Origin: Sphagnum magellanicum
Lineage: Eukaryota; Streptophyta; Sphagnopsida; Sphagnales; Sphagnaceae
Direction: 5' to 3'
Assembly (NCBI GenBank): GCA_021904315.1
Contig: CM038919.1
Location: forward strand, 8,370,001-8,434,000
DNA: 64,000 nucleotides
The number at the start of each line of letters is the position of its first letter. Positions within the stretch are counted from its first letter, which is position 1. The position numbers were made by a program, and so were the translations under genes. The notes under the pieces are model-generated. The model was not told where the DNA came from. It ran no database searches and saw only the letters and a program-made list of their open reading frames with translations. This document shows, piece by piece, positions 12,476 to 27,080 of this stretch.

Positions 12476-14399
12476 GTTCATGCATATAAATTTTTAAATT
12501 ATAATTTTTTCCTCTTGTAAATTCTTGTAGATTTATGTAAATTAGAATGTATGTTTTCCCCTAGTTTGTTTTAGGCAACATGGATAAGTTTATAATTACA
12601 AATGTTCATGATGCCACACCAAAAACCCCAAAAAATAATGTGAAAAAATAATCCATGTTTGAAAAATATTTATTATTTTAAAATTTTTAAAAATGCTAAA
12701 TTACCAATATTTTATACTTATTATTTATTTAAACAAAATTTATCAAAAAAATTAGGGCTTGTTTTGTTACAAGTGTATGTTTAATATTTAGAGGTAAATC
12801 TTATAATTCTTTTAAAAATCATATAATCAAATGAATTATGAATGGTGATCATAATAACTCAATGAATGAATGTAATTATTTGATGTAATTATCTTTTTTA
12901 TTTGTCAAATTTGTGGTTTTCTTCAAAATCATCCACAAAAATATTTAATCATGTTTTGGCTATAAACCATATATGGAGATATAATTTGTTAAAATACTTA
13001 TATATTTTGGCTACAAGTCTTAGAACCCATTATGGAAATATGTCATTTTTTAAAAAATGGTTTTTTAATTTATAAATATTTTTTTGATGTTGATGGCCCC
13101 TTTTTGTGTTCAAACTATGGTGGAAATTCATCACAAAAAAAAATGATTACAACATTAATATTTTTTTTCATATTATCAAAAATATTGGATAAAGTTTATA
13201 GTGATTTCAAATATTGAAAAGTTTTAAAATAAATTTGATATTGGAATTATTTATGTGTTGTAGGTTGGAATTATTGAATTATTTTTAAATTTTTATTCAT
13301 TAGGAGTAAAAAAAAAAAATTCAAATTTTTGACCTCAAATTTTTGTGAATTATTTTATTGTTTACATGTTCCTTTGAATTTTCATAATTTTTCCCATTTT
13401 TTCCCCAATAAGAATTGCCAAATTAAGAAAATTCAAAACTAGAAAAACATGTTGGTTGGGGTGGGGGGGTGAAGGGGTGTATCCAACTATTTAATGCCAA
13501 AATTTCACCAAATTATTTTGCTTTTACTTTTACAAAAGAAATGAAGGAAAAATGTATTCTTACATCATTAATATATATATAAACACTATGAAAAATCATG
13601 TTCATTATTTTTTGAAGTTGTGTAATTAATCATTTGAATTAGTGTATTATTCACATTGTTAAACAAAAATGATATTGAGAATTAAATGGCTATATTGACT
13701 ACTTAATTAATTTATCTTTCTTGTGGCCATTTTTTGCCAATTGAAATGGACAACACCATCAACAATGGACATTTTGGACCAAAAAAGTAAAATTTTGTCA
13801 AATTTAAAATATGTCATTAATTTTGCAATAAATTATAGTAGGTAGCCATAATGTTGAGGATTTAAACAAGTTTTCAACTCCACAACTTGTCTATAACCAA
13901 ATGTGGTTAAATCTCATTATGGATGATTGCCCTTTTAACAACATTACAAAAACAAACAAATAATTTTATACCTAATCATATTGGGGAAATAAAAGCTTGC
14001 AATTTTTTTTAAAATGGACATATTTTACATAATGAAAATAACAGTGTTAAAAAGTTAATGAATGCATTCTTGAATTCATATTGAATCTACAAAGATTGTA
14101 CATAAATTTAAACAAAACAAGATTTATAAATTTATTCATGACATGTTATTAGGTCAAACTTGTAACTAAGAGCCAAAAAGGGTGTCGAATGTTAGACATT
14201 ATTAGTCAAAATCAAACATTTATTTTTTATTACCATTTGAAACCATAGTAATCATGGCAAGTTAATTTTTCTTCTTTCATATGAATGTTTAAAGATTTAA
14301 AATAAAATTCATTTGATCTAATTTTAAGATTTGATTTTAATTTAAGACATTTGAAAATGTACACTTATTGCATCAAAAGGAATAAATTTTACAAAGGAC
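12476..14399. other. Unassigned AT-rich DNA
   Basis: No coding signal. A G-rich stretch (GGTTGGGGTGGGGGGG) lies at 13452-13467. A plus-strand frame at 13032-13217 is low-complexity and not credible as a gene. Confidence 0.5.
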
Positions 14400-15110
14400 T
14401 TTCAAAAGGACTCATATAATTAAAAAATTCATTTAAAGAATATAGATGATAAGAACATATTAGCCACATTAAAAAGACACTCATAATTTTCAAAATGTGG
14501 AATTTTAGAACTTTAAAATGTTAAAGAATGTTTCAAAATTTCTTCAAAATTTCAAAGTTTCAAGAGTCCTTTACCACATATAAATGGGTTATAATGTACC
14601 TAATGTCTTCAGACAAGTTATAGTTTAGAATATAATAAAATTAAAGAATGTGAAATTTTAATTTTTAATGATGATTTAAATTTGAGATCATTTTTCGAGA
14701 TGAAACATTGAAACTATAAAGAATTTTCACATTTTTAAAAATTCATATTTATTAAATAATGATTAATAGAAAAACATGTGATGCATTGGAAATTTTTAAA
14801 ATATTTTTCGGAACAAGTTACAAAACATTTCATTAAAAAATTCATTTGCATGAAAAAATTATTTTTGGGAACAAATCTTGTGGTCCTTTTCCAAAGTAAT
14901 TTGTTTGGCTCTTAGTTAGATGTTTTAACCCTATTTTAGTTTTTTTTAACCCTTTTAAATGTAATATTTATAAATTATAATAAATTCTTTGAATACATCA
15001 TTGAATTAGCTTCAAAATTATGTTTTCATTTGTAGCATTTGAATAAAATTTGAAAAATAAACATATGTTAAAGTTTGAATTTCATAAACAATTCCATGCC
15101 AAAAAAATTA
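14400..15110 (+). repeat. Dispersed repeat, direct match to 47440-48150
   Basis: Colinear phrases include AGAATGTT-CAAAATTTC, CACATATAAATGGGTTATA, GAGATCATTTTTCGAGATGAAACAT and AAAACATTTC...AAATTCATTTG. Each has a diverged partner in the same order at 47440-48150. Both copies lie just left of a CACTA element. No coding content was seen. Confidence 0.55.
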
Positions 15111-15171
15111 AAATTAAACTTTTCTTTTTTGTTAATAAAGTTTTGAAATGGTTTGGTGGTTAAAATCTTGG

Positions 15172-17522
15172 CACTATGAAAAATTGAGTCCATCGAAACC
15201 ACACTACCCTACAACTACTACTCAAAAAACAATTCATATACAACTATTGTGCAACTATCCCCATCACAAATTTACATGTTTCATGGGTTCATTCCAAATT
15301 CGTGTGAATTTTATCATTTCATGGGTTCATATTGTTTAAACGTGAATGTCATGCATTATTAAAACACAGAAATCATGTGCATGACGTTTGTGTGTAAACA
15401 ACATGAATAAACATCTAACATCAATGTATAAACAAAATGAATAGGCAAGTGACATTTGTGTTTATTCCATATAAACCTATGAAAAGTAGATTTTGCACAA
15501 CTATTATTGTGAAATCATGACCCATGAAGTTTGTCATGCCCTTAAAAATATGGTGTATTAATAAATAAATTGTCACATCAGAAAATCAATTAGTTCTATT
15601 ATAATTGCAAGTGAGTTGAAAATGGGTGTTTTATATGGTAATTTATACACACATTGTACATACATATGTAATCAACCATGTTTGACTTTTTCAGGAATTA
15701 CATTGTAGTTGCATGTGGCAACTACTTTTAAAATGTTGGAAATGTGTTTATAAAACAACAATTATGTTGCAATTAATGTACAATATACATAATGTGATCA
15801 TGCAACATGTTCACATTTCCACCACCCATTATGGCATACATTTACAACCAGTTCTCAATTATGATTCTTGTTGATATAAATAGTACAGCCATTAATGCGT
15901 CATTACTAAAATAATATTATTTAACTATGTTATGACTATAATACAATTACTTATACATAATAAGGATACATATTCATATTTGATTTTTTATAAAAAATTA
16001 TCTTTTAAATAATTTGAGTATTAATATGAATAAATAAGTGTAATTCATATAATTAGTTTACCATTAACTAACAAACTAATTATTTATTAAATATTTATTG
16101 GATAAATATTTAACCAAGTTTATGAAACTTCATAATGAATTAGATAATTTATTTAGGATAATTATTAATTCATCAATAATTACCAAATCGTTATTATTTA
16201 AACTCATTAATTAATTAATTATTTGGTACATATGATTAATTTAAATGTGAAACTAAAAGCAATGCATATATTATAGTAAAAATTCAATTTGATGTAGATA
16301 TGGATATGCTAATTTATACTTTCATGTTTTTCATCCAAATTCATATTTAATATTTAAAAGTGATTTATTTTAATAATTTTTACTTATTAATTATTAAGTA
16401 ATATTTAATTTACTTAATTATTATTAACTAATTAATTATTTGATATTAATTATCCTAATTCATAACTAAATTTTAATTAGATTAATTAATTTAAATAACT
16501 AGCTCACTGGTTAATTAATTCAAATAATCAATCCAAATAATAAATTATCATATATTTATTCAAAAAATTATGTTTCAGATATTTTTATTTGATAAAATAG
16601 GATAAATTATTTTCATAATTAATTATCTGAAAAAATAATTAATCAAATCACTATTTCAAATAACTAAATTCATATAATCATTAATTTAATTGTAGAACTT
16701 ACATAATGAAAAACACACATAAAATGTGGGAAAATCTTTCTATAGTTGTAATTCAATTTGGAATTAAGGAATAATTAAAAAATTAAACCCATATGTTTTG
16801 TTTTTAAATCCCATATTACAAACTATATAAAGAAGGCTTGTTTTCATATGTTTTCACATTAAAATACATGTGCCATTTTGGGATGAGCTCAAAAAAGCTT
16901 AACCTTAAAAAATATATATATATATAATTTTAAAAAATTCATGGTTATTCTTTAGTTCACTTTCCTACTTAGTTACATATTTAGGTAAGTAAGTAGGTCT
17001 TACTTTTCTATCTACTTATGTAGGTAGGTAGGTAGGTCCTAAGTAAATACATAAGTATGTAGGTTTTAAGACCTACTTGCCTATGATTACGTATGACCTA
17101 CCTAACTATTCAAAAAAAAAAAAATTTCCAAAGTATAATTAATATTCCATGTGGTAATTTTTGATTATGCCACGTATCATAGTTTTGGACCATCATTAAC
17201 AATCATAATGGATGATGGAGATCAATATTTCGAAAAAATTAATTTTATGTCTAAATTTTTTGATAATGCCACATGTTAGATTTTAATAGATGGATGACAA
17301 TTAATTATGTCAGCATGACATCATTAGTGTAGTTATAATGCAATTGCATAGTAGTTGAAAATGAGTTGTTTTGACAAAGTTGCAATTGTGTTACAAGGAA
17401 TTACACCGTATATACGTGGAGTTGTAACTTTGCAATTCATGCAACTTGTTCATTAACACTCATGGCGTATAAGTATAGTGAGTTGTAGGGCCAATTGCAA
17501 AACACCCCTTTTTCTCATAGTG
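15172..17522. mobile_element. Complete non-autonomous CACTA element (2351 bp)
   Basis: The left terminus is CACTATGAAAAATTGAG (from 15172). The right terminus is CCCCTTTTTCTCATAGTG (to 17522), whose reverse complement starts CACTATGAGAAAAAGGGG. The flanking 3-bp target duplication is TGG on both sides (15169-15171 and 17523-17525), as expected for the CACTA (En/Spm) superfamily. The interior has subterminal TAGTTGCAA-like motifs, an ATTAATTA-rich core (15890-16690) and a GTAG/CTAC cluster (16965-17105). No transposase reading frame exists, so it would depend on a partner element. Confidence 0.85.
16965..17105. repeat. GTAG/CTAC tetranucleotide cluster in CACTA element
   Basis: TAGGTAGGTAGGTAGG and complementary ACCTAC runs alternate. 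The cluster occupies the same relative place as in the other two CACTA elements, near one end and beside the linker with AGCTTAACCTTAAA. Confidence 0.85.
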
Positions 17523-17525
17523 TGG

Positions 17526-20500
17526 TGAACCTTCATGAGGTCTTGGATTCAAACCTTGATGAATTTGTGCATCAATGTATTTTGTGTGAATGCAATATAC
17601 AAAAATGTATGTCACGGCGAATGGTGCCAAAACATTTTTGTTGACAAAACTAGGCATAAAAAACAACCTATGACTCCATGATCCAACCAAAAAAAATGTT
17701 ATGATAACATGGTGATTTATTCCACATCATATTAACTTGGGACTTCATATATCAATGTTATAATTTTAAAATTAAAAATTATCTAGTGCAATATGTGACT
17801 ATCCAAAATGATTAAAAACATTTCATTAAATTTTTTTAATCAATTAATTTTTTTTTACCAAAACTATAAAAGTTGCATATTAGTCAATTTTGTCCCATTT
17901 CAATAAAAACCTAATGAATTTGGGTAATAGAAAAGGACAAGATTTCTTCTTGTGTATGTGGTAATTTGCAATTCAATAATAGAAAAAGTGTGATTTTAAT
18001 GCATAACATTATCATGGCAAGTGTGTCACATTTTTATTCTTCCTTTGTAGTTTAAATTTTAGTTGGGAATAAGAAACTTGCCATTTAGAAATAGGGTCAT
18101 AGGAGGGTAAATAACAGTTAGGAAAAAGAAAAAAAACTTATGTCGATAGTAGAATGAAGGGTGATTATCTACAAGCAATAGGTAAGGTAACACAATGTCA
18201 AGAATGCTTACAACATCCATTTGTATGATTTTAAGTCATTTCAAAATAAATTTGCTACCTTTATTGGTTGGCTACAAGGCTTTGAAGTAGTTTGCAAAGC
18301 CTAGCAATAATGTACATGTGGTAGATAAGGCAACAATAATGACATCAATGTTTTTTTTAAAACAAATGTTTTCCATGTTTTTTTGGGATTTGCTTTAGGT
18401 GGGATTGCATGCTAGAAATGATGATGTAGGAGGGGTTGCAAGGCCTTGTGATATTTTATAGGTAATAATTTGTAGGTGATACACTAAGTGGCAATGCCTC
18501 ATACATTTAATTTTGTGTTTTTATGAATTTCTTAGGACTTGTATTTGGTGGTATTTCCTTTATAAAAATTCCAGAAAGGTGATTACTATTCTATTGTTTT
18601 TGTTGTTCTTATGTAAAGACTTTCAGCCCCATGTATTTTGTTTTTTCTTCATTTCTTTATGTTATTTTGTTTTCTTGAAAAGTTCTTCTAGTTGTTGGTA
18701 CTTTTTAGGCCCTAGAAGGTGGTATTAACACTCCCAATAATTGAACAAATGGAATTTCTTTAAGTCATCAACATATGAGAAATTGAGCATATCATTTTGA
18801 TGATGATGCTCACTATTTTCATCCTTAGCACCATCATTAGTTGAACAATAGGATTTAAACATTTGCTAGGATATGAAGCCACCTTCAACATGAATTAAAT
18901 TTTACATGTTCCTTTGGACCATTATAAGCTAATTTGCAAACTAAAATGGTTTATTTTTGGTAATTGTGAAGTCACTTATAATATTTTATTGCAATGTATT
19001 TGATAATGCCAAAATTGTAAATTCTTTGAATGCTTTAAACTTTAAGCAATTTTTTTCGCCAGAGCATAACTAAAAATTGCCACCTTTTATTGCATCCAAT
19101 GATATAAAATTTGTGACCAAATTTATAAGGATTTCATAGATATAATGTCTAAAAAACTTTGCCATTTTTAGTAGTTCAAATTTTTCTAGAACTTTCAAGC
19201 CATGTTATTTTGATTGAAATTTATATGAAAACATAATTAGGTGGATTATTTGAACTATCAAAGTTGTAGTTTATATGAATTATAAATGAACTTCAAATGT
19301 AAAGTCATATTCAACATTAACATTCTCAATTTTTTTTATTATCCAATATGTGGCAATAGACTTATTATATTAGAAAATATGGATGAGTTATAAGAAAACA
19401 ATGAATTATTGAAATAATGACATTCTTTCTATCACACATATAATTCACACATGTGAACTCAAAAAAATGACATAATATTGTTAATTGTTTTTAAAAAATT
19501 AGTCCCACATCAAATGAGGTGTGTAAAAATAAAGTATATTAAAACCTTCCCAATCACCCAAGGGGTACTATTCTTTGAATTTACAAAATACATGAGTAAA
19601 AATATATGGTGTCATATATTAGTTGTAGGGTAAAAAGTATAATATAATTCTTTTTGTAATAATTTTTTGATTATCTAGGAAATAAAAGTATAATTAATAA
19701 ATGGTATGTTTTAATCCATAATACTAAAAAATATATGTTTCACATGTATTAAAGATTTTAGATAATAATTTGATAATAAATTCAAAGAATAATTTAATAA
19801 ATGAACTAGTAACAGAACATGAACTTGAAGTGAACGTGCAACCTAGGGGACATTTAAGTGTTAAAGTCATACACTACTTGTGTCAAACAAACCTAGGTTA
19901 GTCACTTCCATCTTTTTCCAAACCCCATGCAAAAACAAAATTGGAAATATATATTTGAAAATAAATTTCAAATAAATTTCAAAATAAAATTGCATACCCT
20001 AATTATTATATCTCACATTGAAATACATGTAGGTTATGAATATAAATTTTTAATAAATATAATATATTAATTATCTTTTAAAATATATTATTATTATCAT
20101 TTTTTATTATAATTTTTTCATAAAATTATCTTTATATTGAATTTTAAAGGTTATTAATAATTGGGGCATAAGAATGTGAAAAAATGTGTAAGACACATGT
20201 CATTTAATCTATAGTTGATTTGAATTGGAAGCATTGTAAAAGGGCAATCTAGACTTAAAAGAATCCTAAATGAAAGCAAGTTTAGAGTTGGGTGAAGTAG
20301 TTTTTGTGGTTTAAAGTTCAGGTTGGCAAAATACATGATTATTCATTTGCCATCTTTGTTTTGATTACACAACAAGAAAAAATTGAATATCCATGCATAC
20401 TTTTGACAAATTTCAAAATGTTTACATTTTGAATAGTGTTAATATTGATTTTGAATGAGTTTGTTTCAAATAATTAATAAAGTATATTTTCTTCTAAAAA

Positions 20501-22367
20501 TAATTTTTATGTTAATATAGGATGTCAAATATTTGATGACTATAGTGAAATATTTAAAAAATAAGCATTTCCATATTAGAATGTCCATAACATCATGTAC
20601 AAGGGCAATTGTTTATGCAACTTGAAGACCTAGATGATAAATTAGAGGGCACATAGATTAAAAATGGATTTAATCTCCACACATTGAATAATTTTAGTTG
20701 TTTAGTAAAAAAAAATGATTAAATACAATTAATGGGGGACTTTTTTGTTTAATTCATTAGAAGTGAAAATATAGGGTATCAAATTTGATGCAAAAAAAAC
20801 ATTATAATAAACTTTAGGGTGATTTAAATATGTGGATATTAAGAAATTAAGTAATAATAGGGTTGAAAAAAATGTTCCTTCAAATAATACTCTCCAAACA
20901 ATACCTTGAACTTGATGTAGGTAATGCAAAATTTTAACACAACTTAATGTTCCCCATGAGCTTTCAACACAAAAAATTTTATTTTAAAAATCAATTTAAA
21001 AAATCTTCATTTAATAATTAAGAGTCCATTACATGTTCAAAATTTTAAGTTTGACCAATCACATGTCTAATATATTTATAGGTTGGTTTACCAAGAATTT
21101 TGACCAAAAACAAAAGGGAGTGTGTATTGGATTGCATAGTTTGTTAAATGTCACATTGAAACAATTTTAATTGATGAAAAATGTAGACTATCAAATGGCA
21201 TTTTGAGCCAATTAACCATGCTTTTACCCACCTTTATTTTGAATTGCTAGACAAAAATTATTACATTTGAAAAGATGTTGTTATATTTTATTATAGATTA
21301 TGATTACAATGAGTTCATTTACAAGGTTTTTATGTATTGTGGCATTAAAGGTCATGCATAATAAAATGTTCCCCATTTTGTGTGAAACATGGATTTTCAA
21401 ATAAATTTAGATGAATTTAACCATTCTAGATTACTGTAGTACCTTTACCATTTCGGTAGTAGATAGTCGGATAATTAATAAAATTTTAAATCTTAACTTT
21501 AGCACTTGGTTTTTTAATCCTGAAATTTTTGACAAGTAATGGTTATATAAAATAATAAATACAAATTTTTCAACATTGTGGAATAGCTTCATGTGTCTAA
21601 ACTGCTTCAGTTTAAAACAATGTCTTACAAGTTGGCGATTCAAACCTCATAGTGGAAATTTTGAATCATTGTCCATGTAGGTATGTGGCTCAAACCTAAT
21701 AGTGAAAATTTCAATTTTATTAAAATTTCGGCTCAAATATTAAATAAAATTTCAAAAGTTTATTAAACAAAAAAATAATTTAATTTATACTAAAGTGGTA
21801 AAGGTATTATGGTACATTTAAGAATCATTGAGACATGTCCTTTTTTGTACAAGTCTAAAATTGTATAATTTGGGATATGTTTTAACCTACAATTGGGGTG
21901 CAAAGGAAACTAAAATTTTGACATCCATTTATGGATTTTCTAGTTTACATATAACTTAGATAAGTCCCATGCCTTTTCTTTATAGGTTTAGTACTAGGTC
22001 CAAACACATTATTAAAAGTCACCAAAGCACAAGACCAAGTCCTTATTTGTAAAATATGCTTAAAATCATGATTTACAAATCAACTTTTAAAATTAAAAAA
22101 TTCCTATTACTCAAAAAGATTTTGTGTTATAAAAATTATAATGTAAGGTGTATATAAAAAACTTCCCATAAAAATGGCATTTTCAAATAATTTGATTTAA
22201 AAGAATCATTTAAACAATGAAAAACATTTTTCACATTGTTTTAAAAGTGCTTCTAGGTATTCCATACTCAATAAATTCATTTCAAATTATGCCACATATT
22301 TTTGTAATATATTAAGAACATTCTTATAAAAATTCAAATAGAAATGTCAACATCAATTTAAATAACC
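17526..22367. other. Unassigned AT-rich DNA
   Basis: No coding signal or bounded element. A weak inverted pair lies at 21430-21455 (GTAGTACCTTTACCATTTC) and 21788-21812 (AAGTGGTAAAGGTATTATGG). Between them, around 21640-21690, a short phrase (TCAAACCT-ATAGTG-AAATTT) is duplicated. Confidence 0.45.
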
Positions 22368-22760
22368 ATGACCTCAATGGAAAATAAAGGAAAATTATGC
22401 AATGGTCATGTCTTACTTTGGCTCCTTGAATATAATTTGCAGCTTATTAGGATAAATGGAAATCAATTCTTTCACACTTTCATAAATGACTTAATTTTGC
22501 ACCTTGTTATGTCCAAGAAAGTAGAATATTCAAGTTCCTCCACAAGAAGATGCCAACTATACTTGTGCAAAGATGTATTTCAATGTAAGTGCAATTGTAT
22601 AGGCCTTTGTTTCAATCTTATCCCACCATTCATGTGGAAACATATGTCATGCATGAACAAACTAGGTGCCAATTATATTTCATTCACACATAATGTTAGG
22701 GTCATTAGTGTTTATGTTACTAACTTTAGTGTTAGCCAATGTGGTTTAAAATTATGCTAA
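22368..22760 (+). other. Orphan 130-codon open frame, unrecognised
   Basis: An uninterrupted frame from ATG at 22368 is one of the longest in the window. The product would be cysteine-rich in the middle (two closely spaced CKC/C motifs near residues 67-80) with no domain that I recognise. There is no promoter, no splice context and no codon bias distinct from the flanks. A chance frame is as likely as a gene. Confidence 0.12.
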
Positions 22761-22839
22761 CTAACCTTGACCTATTTTTAACTAACATGTCATCATTGAA
22801 ATAAAAGGAAAAAAATTAACCTACAACCAAATTAACATC

Positions 22840-23260
22840 ACCTTTCCGCCCTCAACAATCTTATTTGTTCCTATCTATAAGTGTTAGTAAACATGTAATC
22901 CTCTCCTTTTCTTTCTTCATTGTTTTTTTTTCTCTATCTATTGAGTCTCTTTATGCTTTTTATCATATGTTTATTAAACTTATTTGTGCTTTTTGCCCTT
23001 TTCTTTTTCTTTGAGTTCTATAGTCAATTTGCTTTTTTATGCTTTCTTTTCTTTGAACTTTAGAGTCAATTTACATGGTAACAAGTAATTGCATTTGCAT
23101 TTATTCTTTTTTCTCTTATGTTTGTCAAGCTTTTCTACTTTCTTTACATTTATTTTTTCTTTGAGCTTTGCAAGTATTTCACTTCTTTGCGCATTTTTTC
23201 ATTGAACTTTGTAATCAATTTGCATGTGTGTGTTGTTGTTCTATTTGAGGTCTATTGTTG
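22840..23260 (+). repeat. Pyrimidine-rich tract with imperfect short repeats
   Basis: The phrase CTTTGA(A/G)CTTT-(A/G)A(G/A)TCAATTTGCATG, with variants, recurs about four times between 23000 and 23230, within a TTTCTTTT-rich stretch. It could be an untranslated or LTR-type region. Nothing in the sequence settles this. Confidence 0.35.
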
Positions 23261-26200
23261 GAATTGAAGGATTCTTTATTTTGTTGTTTCACATTTCTAA
23301 ATGAATATAAATGTTGTGTGATTACTGTGAATGTTGTTGCATCTATAAATGTTGCATCTATGATTATTATTCTAACTATGGTTGTGTTTACAACTAAGTT
23401 GTGTAGAACTTTCTTGAAGTGACTTTAACAAATAATTCTTGTGTAGTTATGTGTGTAATTACACTGTGTGGAAGATATTTTTTGAAATACCTTTGTGCAA
23501 CAAAAATTTCTTATGTAATAATCTTCACAAAATGATTATTGTGTACCAATTCTCACATGACAATATTTTTGTAGCAATTTTCATAGGATTTTTTAATGTA
23601 GCAGATTTCACAAATTTTTTAATATTTCTATAGTGATTCATAGAGCATTCTTGTTAGCGAGGAGTTTTTTTCATTGTCTTCTTGTGTAGTCTTTGTTTTT
23701 ATAATGGTAGGAGGAAAGGATGGAAAGAGGCACAAACAACCATCTTATATCTTGGCATTGACTTTTAGTGTCAAATTTCATGGTTTCAATAACATTAGTT
23801 TTCTCACAAAAAAATTACAATCCTAGAAGAATTGATGTTAGCAAACTTTTCAATTAACTCTAAATTAATAGACCTTGCAAATAAGGATACCACATCAAAA
23901 AGTATGTTATATAACATTATATATGTGAGTTGGAAATAAAAATGTGTTGTAAAACATTGGTTTAACATTGAGCTAACTTTAGGTGTGAATGGGGCATTAT
24001 TATCATAACCACCTTGTTAAATTTAAATAAACATATTTAATAGTTGACTAATTGCATTTAAAAAATTGTTTACAATACAACTCAAATACTTGTTTTCAAA
24101 ACATAAATTACATATAGGAATACAATAACTTACAAGTAAGCTACTATCTAGAGGTAATGAAGCCAATGACAAGCCTTACAATTAGTTACATGGTGAAGAT
24201 GATGGTTTGGTTTGAAATTTTCTGACTACAACAATCAACAAGTTATAACTATGTTACCTATCACACTTTTTCATAAGTCAACTTTACCCCAATTGCATTA
24301 GTAGCTTTTTTAATCTATTATAATGTCTAGTTAACTTCCCTTGCATTGGGTTTTAACAATGTGGCAGTAGGCAAGTAACATCAAACAACACTCATCAATG
24401 TCTAAAGCTAGCACCTCTAAGCAACTTGGTCATAAAAAGGTTGAAACTAAAGGTGTCATAGACAATGGAAAGGGTAGCAATGTAAGCAATTGTTTATCTG
24501 AGCTAAATATCATTACTTTTGGTTTTTGGTGTAAACAACTTACAATCTACCCCTATTGAAATGTATTAGTCTTTCCTTGTCTTTTGGATAGAATGTATAT
24601 TAGAAAACTAAATACTACTGAAGACCTAAAGTACTACAATAATTTAAAGCATTTTTTCATTTTATGGTGATTCATTTTTTGTGTTCCACTATAGTTTTTT
24701 GCAAAGTGTAATGATTTGACATTCCATTGATATACCAAATATTCAAATGGTTTAAGATTGTGAACTTCAATAAATAAATAAATCTATATAATTTGTGCAT
24801 TCATTATGTACTAATGGGCTTTTGAAGTGAAAACACATAGATTATTATTAATTTCCATACACATGCAATTTTCCATATGATTTTGTTCAAAATGTCTTAT
24901 AAGGATTCATTATTAGACATATAAAATAAATTTAATCCACATAAATCCAAAATATTTACTACAAAAAACCTTAACCAAAAAATATGTATGGATGTTTGAA
25001 TGACCATTTTTAAACCTTATTTTCTAAGGTCCATATGTGTTGGATTGATGTTTTTTTACTTTTGTAAAATGTATTTAAAAATGATGTATAGTTAAGCTTT
25101 TGTTCGCATTTAAAAAGATAAAAGAAATGAACTTTTTAAAAATGTTTTATATCCACCAAAAATGAATCACTAGGATTTGCATTTACCTTCCTCCCAATCC
25201 ACACTTCTATTACATTGGATAGACATCAACAAATTGGATTTCATGAACCACATTCACAACTTCAAAACTTGCCACTATAATTATAATTGTACAAACAATC
25301 AACATTCTCAATCCACCCCAACATCACGATCTAGATTTTGTTGCAACATTTACTTAGACAACTCTTCAAACTAACATACTTTTATACCATTTTTCACATA
25401 ATCCATACCTTTACACAATACCCATTAATTTACAAATTCCCTATATTCTATCATGAACACATGAAACTCACATCAATCATTTTTTTCATAGATATTTGTT
25501 TGTCACAATTATTGGCAATGTTATCATTACCATTTCCATAATCACAACCCAAGAATTCTCTTTCAAAAATCTCCTTGACATTAAACAACATAATCTTTTG
25601 CTTTCCAAATGAAATTGATAAACAAAACCTTCAATGTGAAAATTTCCACAACAATACCATCAATTAGCCAAAAGCATATGCAAATTGTATATTTCAACTT
25701 CTCGCATTGACATACTTGCAAACCCTCAAGCTTATTTGCAATAAACAAGCTCTCATCACATAGTTATCAAATTGACACACATTATTTTAAAAGTGAAAAT
25801 TTCAAATTTGAACTAGGCTCAAAGGTTTTTGAATTATGAAAAAAAATGCCAAATTGAAACCATAGGTTTAAAAATTTGAAGATTTAAGTTCAAACCCAAA
25901 CTTGGAGAAGCAATTGAAACTTTAGAAAGGGTCAAAACTAAAACTAGAGGTTTTTCAAAAAGGAAGAACCAACCAACACTTGTTAATAGTTAATACCCAA
26001 TATTAGAGGCCACACCATATGTCATGATGTGAGATATATGTATTCAAGAAATAGGATCATGGAACACACATTGAAAATATAGTCTAATTGATTATGCAAC
26101 CTTGTAAAACTTTATTTATAAGCACACTACAAATTTTGAAAATGTACAAAGGAAAAGAAAAAGGAAAAGGACATCTTAGTTCAAACTAGATGTCAAAATC

Positions 26201-27080
26201 TCTCCAAGTAAAAAACTAATTGTTTGTAGTAGGTCGGCCATATTTTTCCATGTAAAAAACTAATTACTTCCAATATGTTAATCATGGTAATGGGAGGTGT
26301 GTCCTAAAAGGATGGAAGTTTGGAAGTAGTTAAGCCTACAATTACTGCCCAACTTCAAGTGGAAGATGTTTGCATCCTTTGCAATGTGATTTTAAAAAAA
26401 TTACGAAGAAAAATAACTAAGACATAAAGATGTAGGCCTTGTGGCCCTTTCAAGTTCCAAATGGCATTGGCATAATCGTGCAAAAATACAACAACTTGTT
26501 TGTGTAAACATCCAAATACCTCAATTGTTAAAGGGAGGAATTGATCAATGGGGTGTTAATTGTGATAGTTCCTTTCTTTGGCTTGAGCCACATTGAAGGT
26601 AGCAAATCCTTGAATTGTGCAAGACCAGGGACGTAAATCCACTAGCATTGGGTCAACAATCATAGTGTCAACTAGGGTGCAAATACCATTTTTTGTGAGC
26701 ACAATGTTGATTTGTCGACAAAAGGAGTTGAACATGATTGAAAGAAGTGCTTGTAGTTATTCTCATCCCATGTGAAAGTTGACATTTCACGCAATGGTAA
26801 CAAAGGTGTCACAAATTGCATCATGAGTTCCAATACGTTTGTTACTATGAGCACAACGTAAGAAGTGGATACCCATTGGGTTGATGAGATGTGTGCACAC
26901 ACATCAATGGATACTTGTAATTGAGAAATGGGATAGTTCAAGTTGCATTCAAAACAGTGTAAAAAAAATTGGAAATCCAATTTGTTCCATAGTTTGACAT
27001 TTGCTAAGTCCATGCCACAATTATTGATACAATCAGATGGGTGGTATGTGTGAAATCTACAAACATTTGATTAGTAGTGA
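23261..27080. other. Unassigned AT-rich DNA
   Basis: 24960-25175 shares colinear phrases with 45-330 (AACCAAAAA-AT-TATGGA, TCCA-CAAAAATGAATCAC), suggesting a dispersed repeat. A 113-codon minus-strand frame at 26672-27013 has no motif that I can assign. No other feature was seen. Confidence 0.4.

Noticed and set aside
26672..27013. 113-codon minus-strand frame considered as a retrotransposon polymerase fragment
   Set aside because: FTWDENNYKHFF vaguely resembles an end-of-RT motif, but no YxDD box or other polymerase motif was found in any frame.
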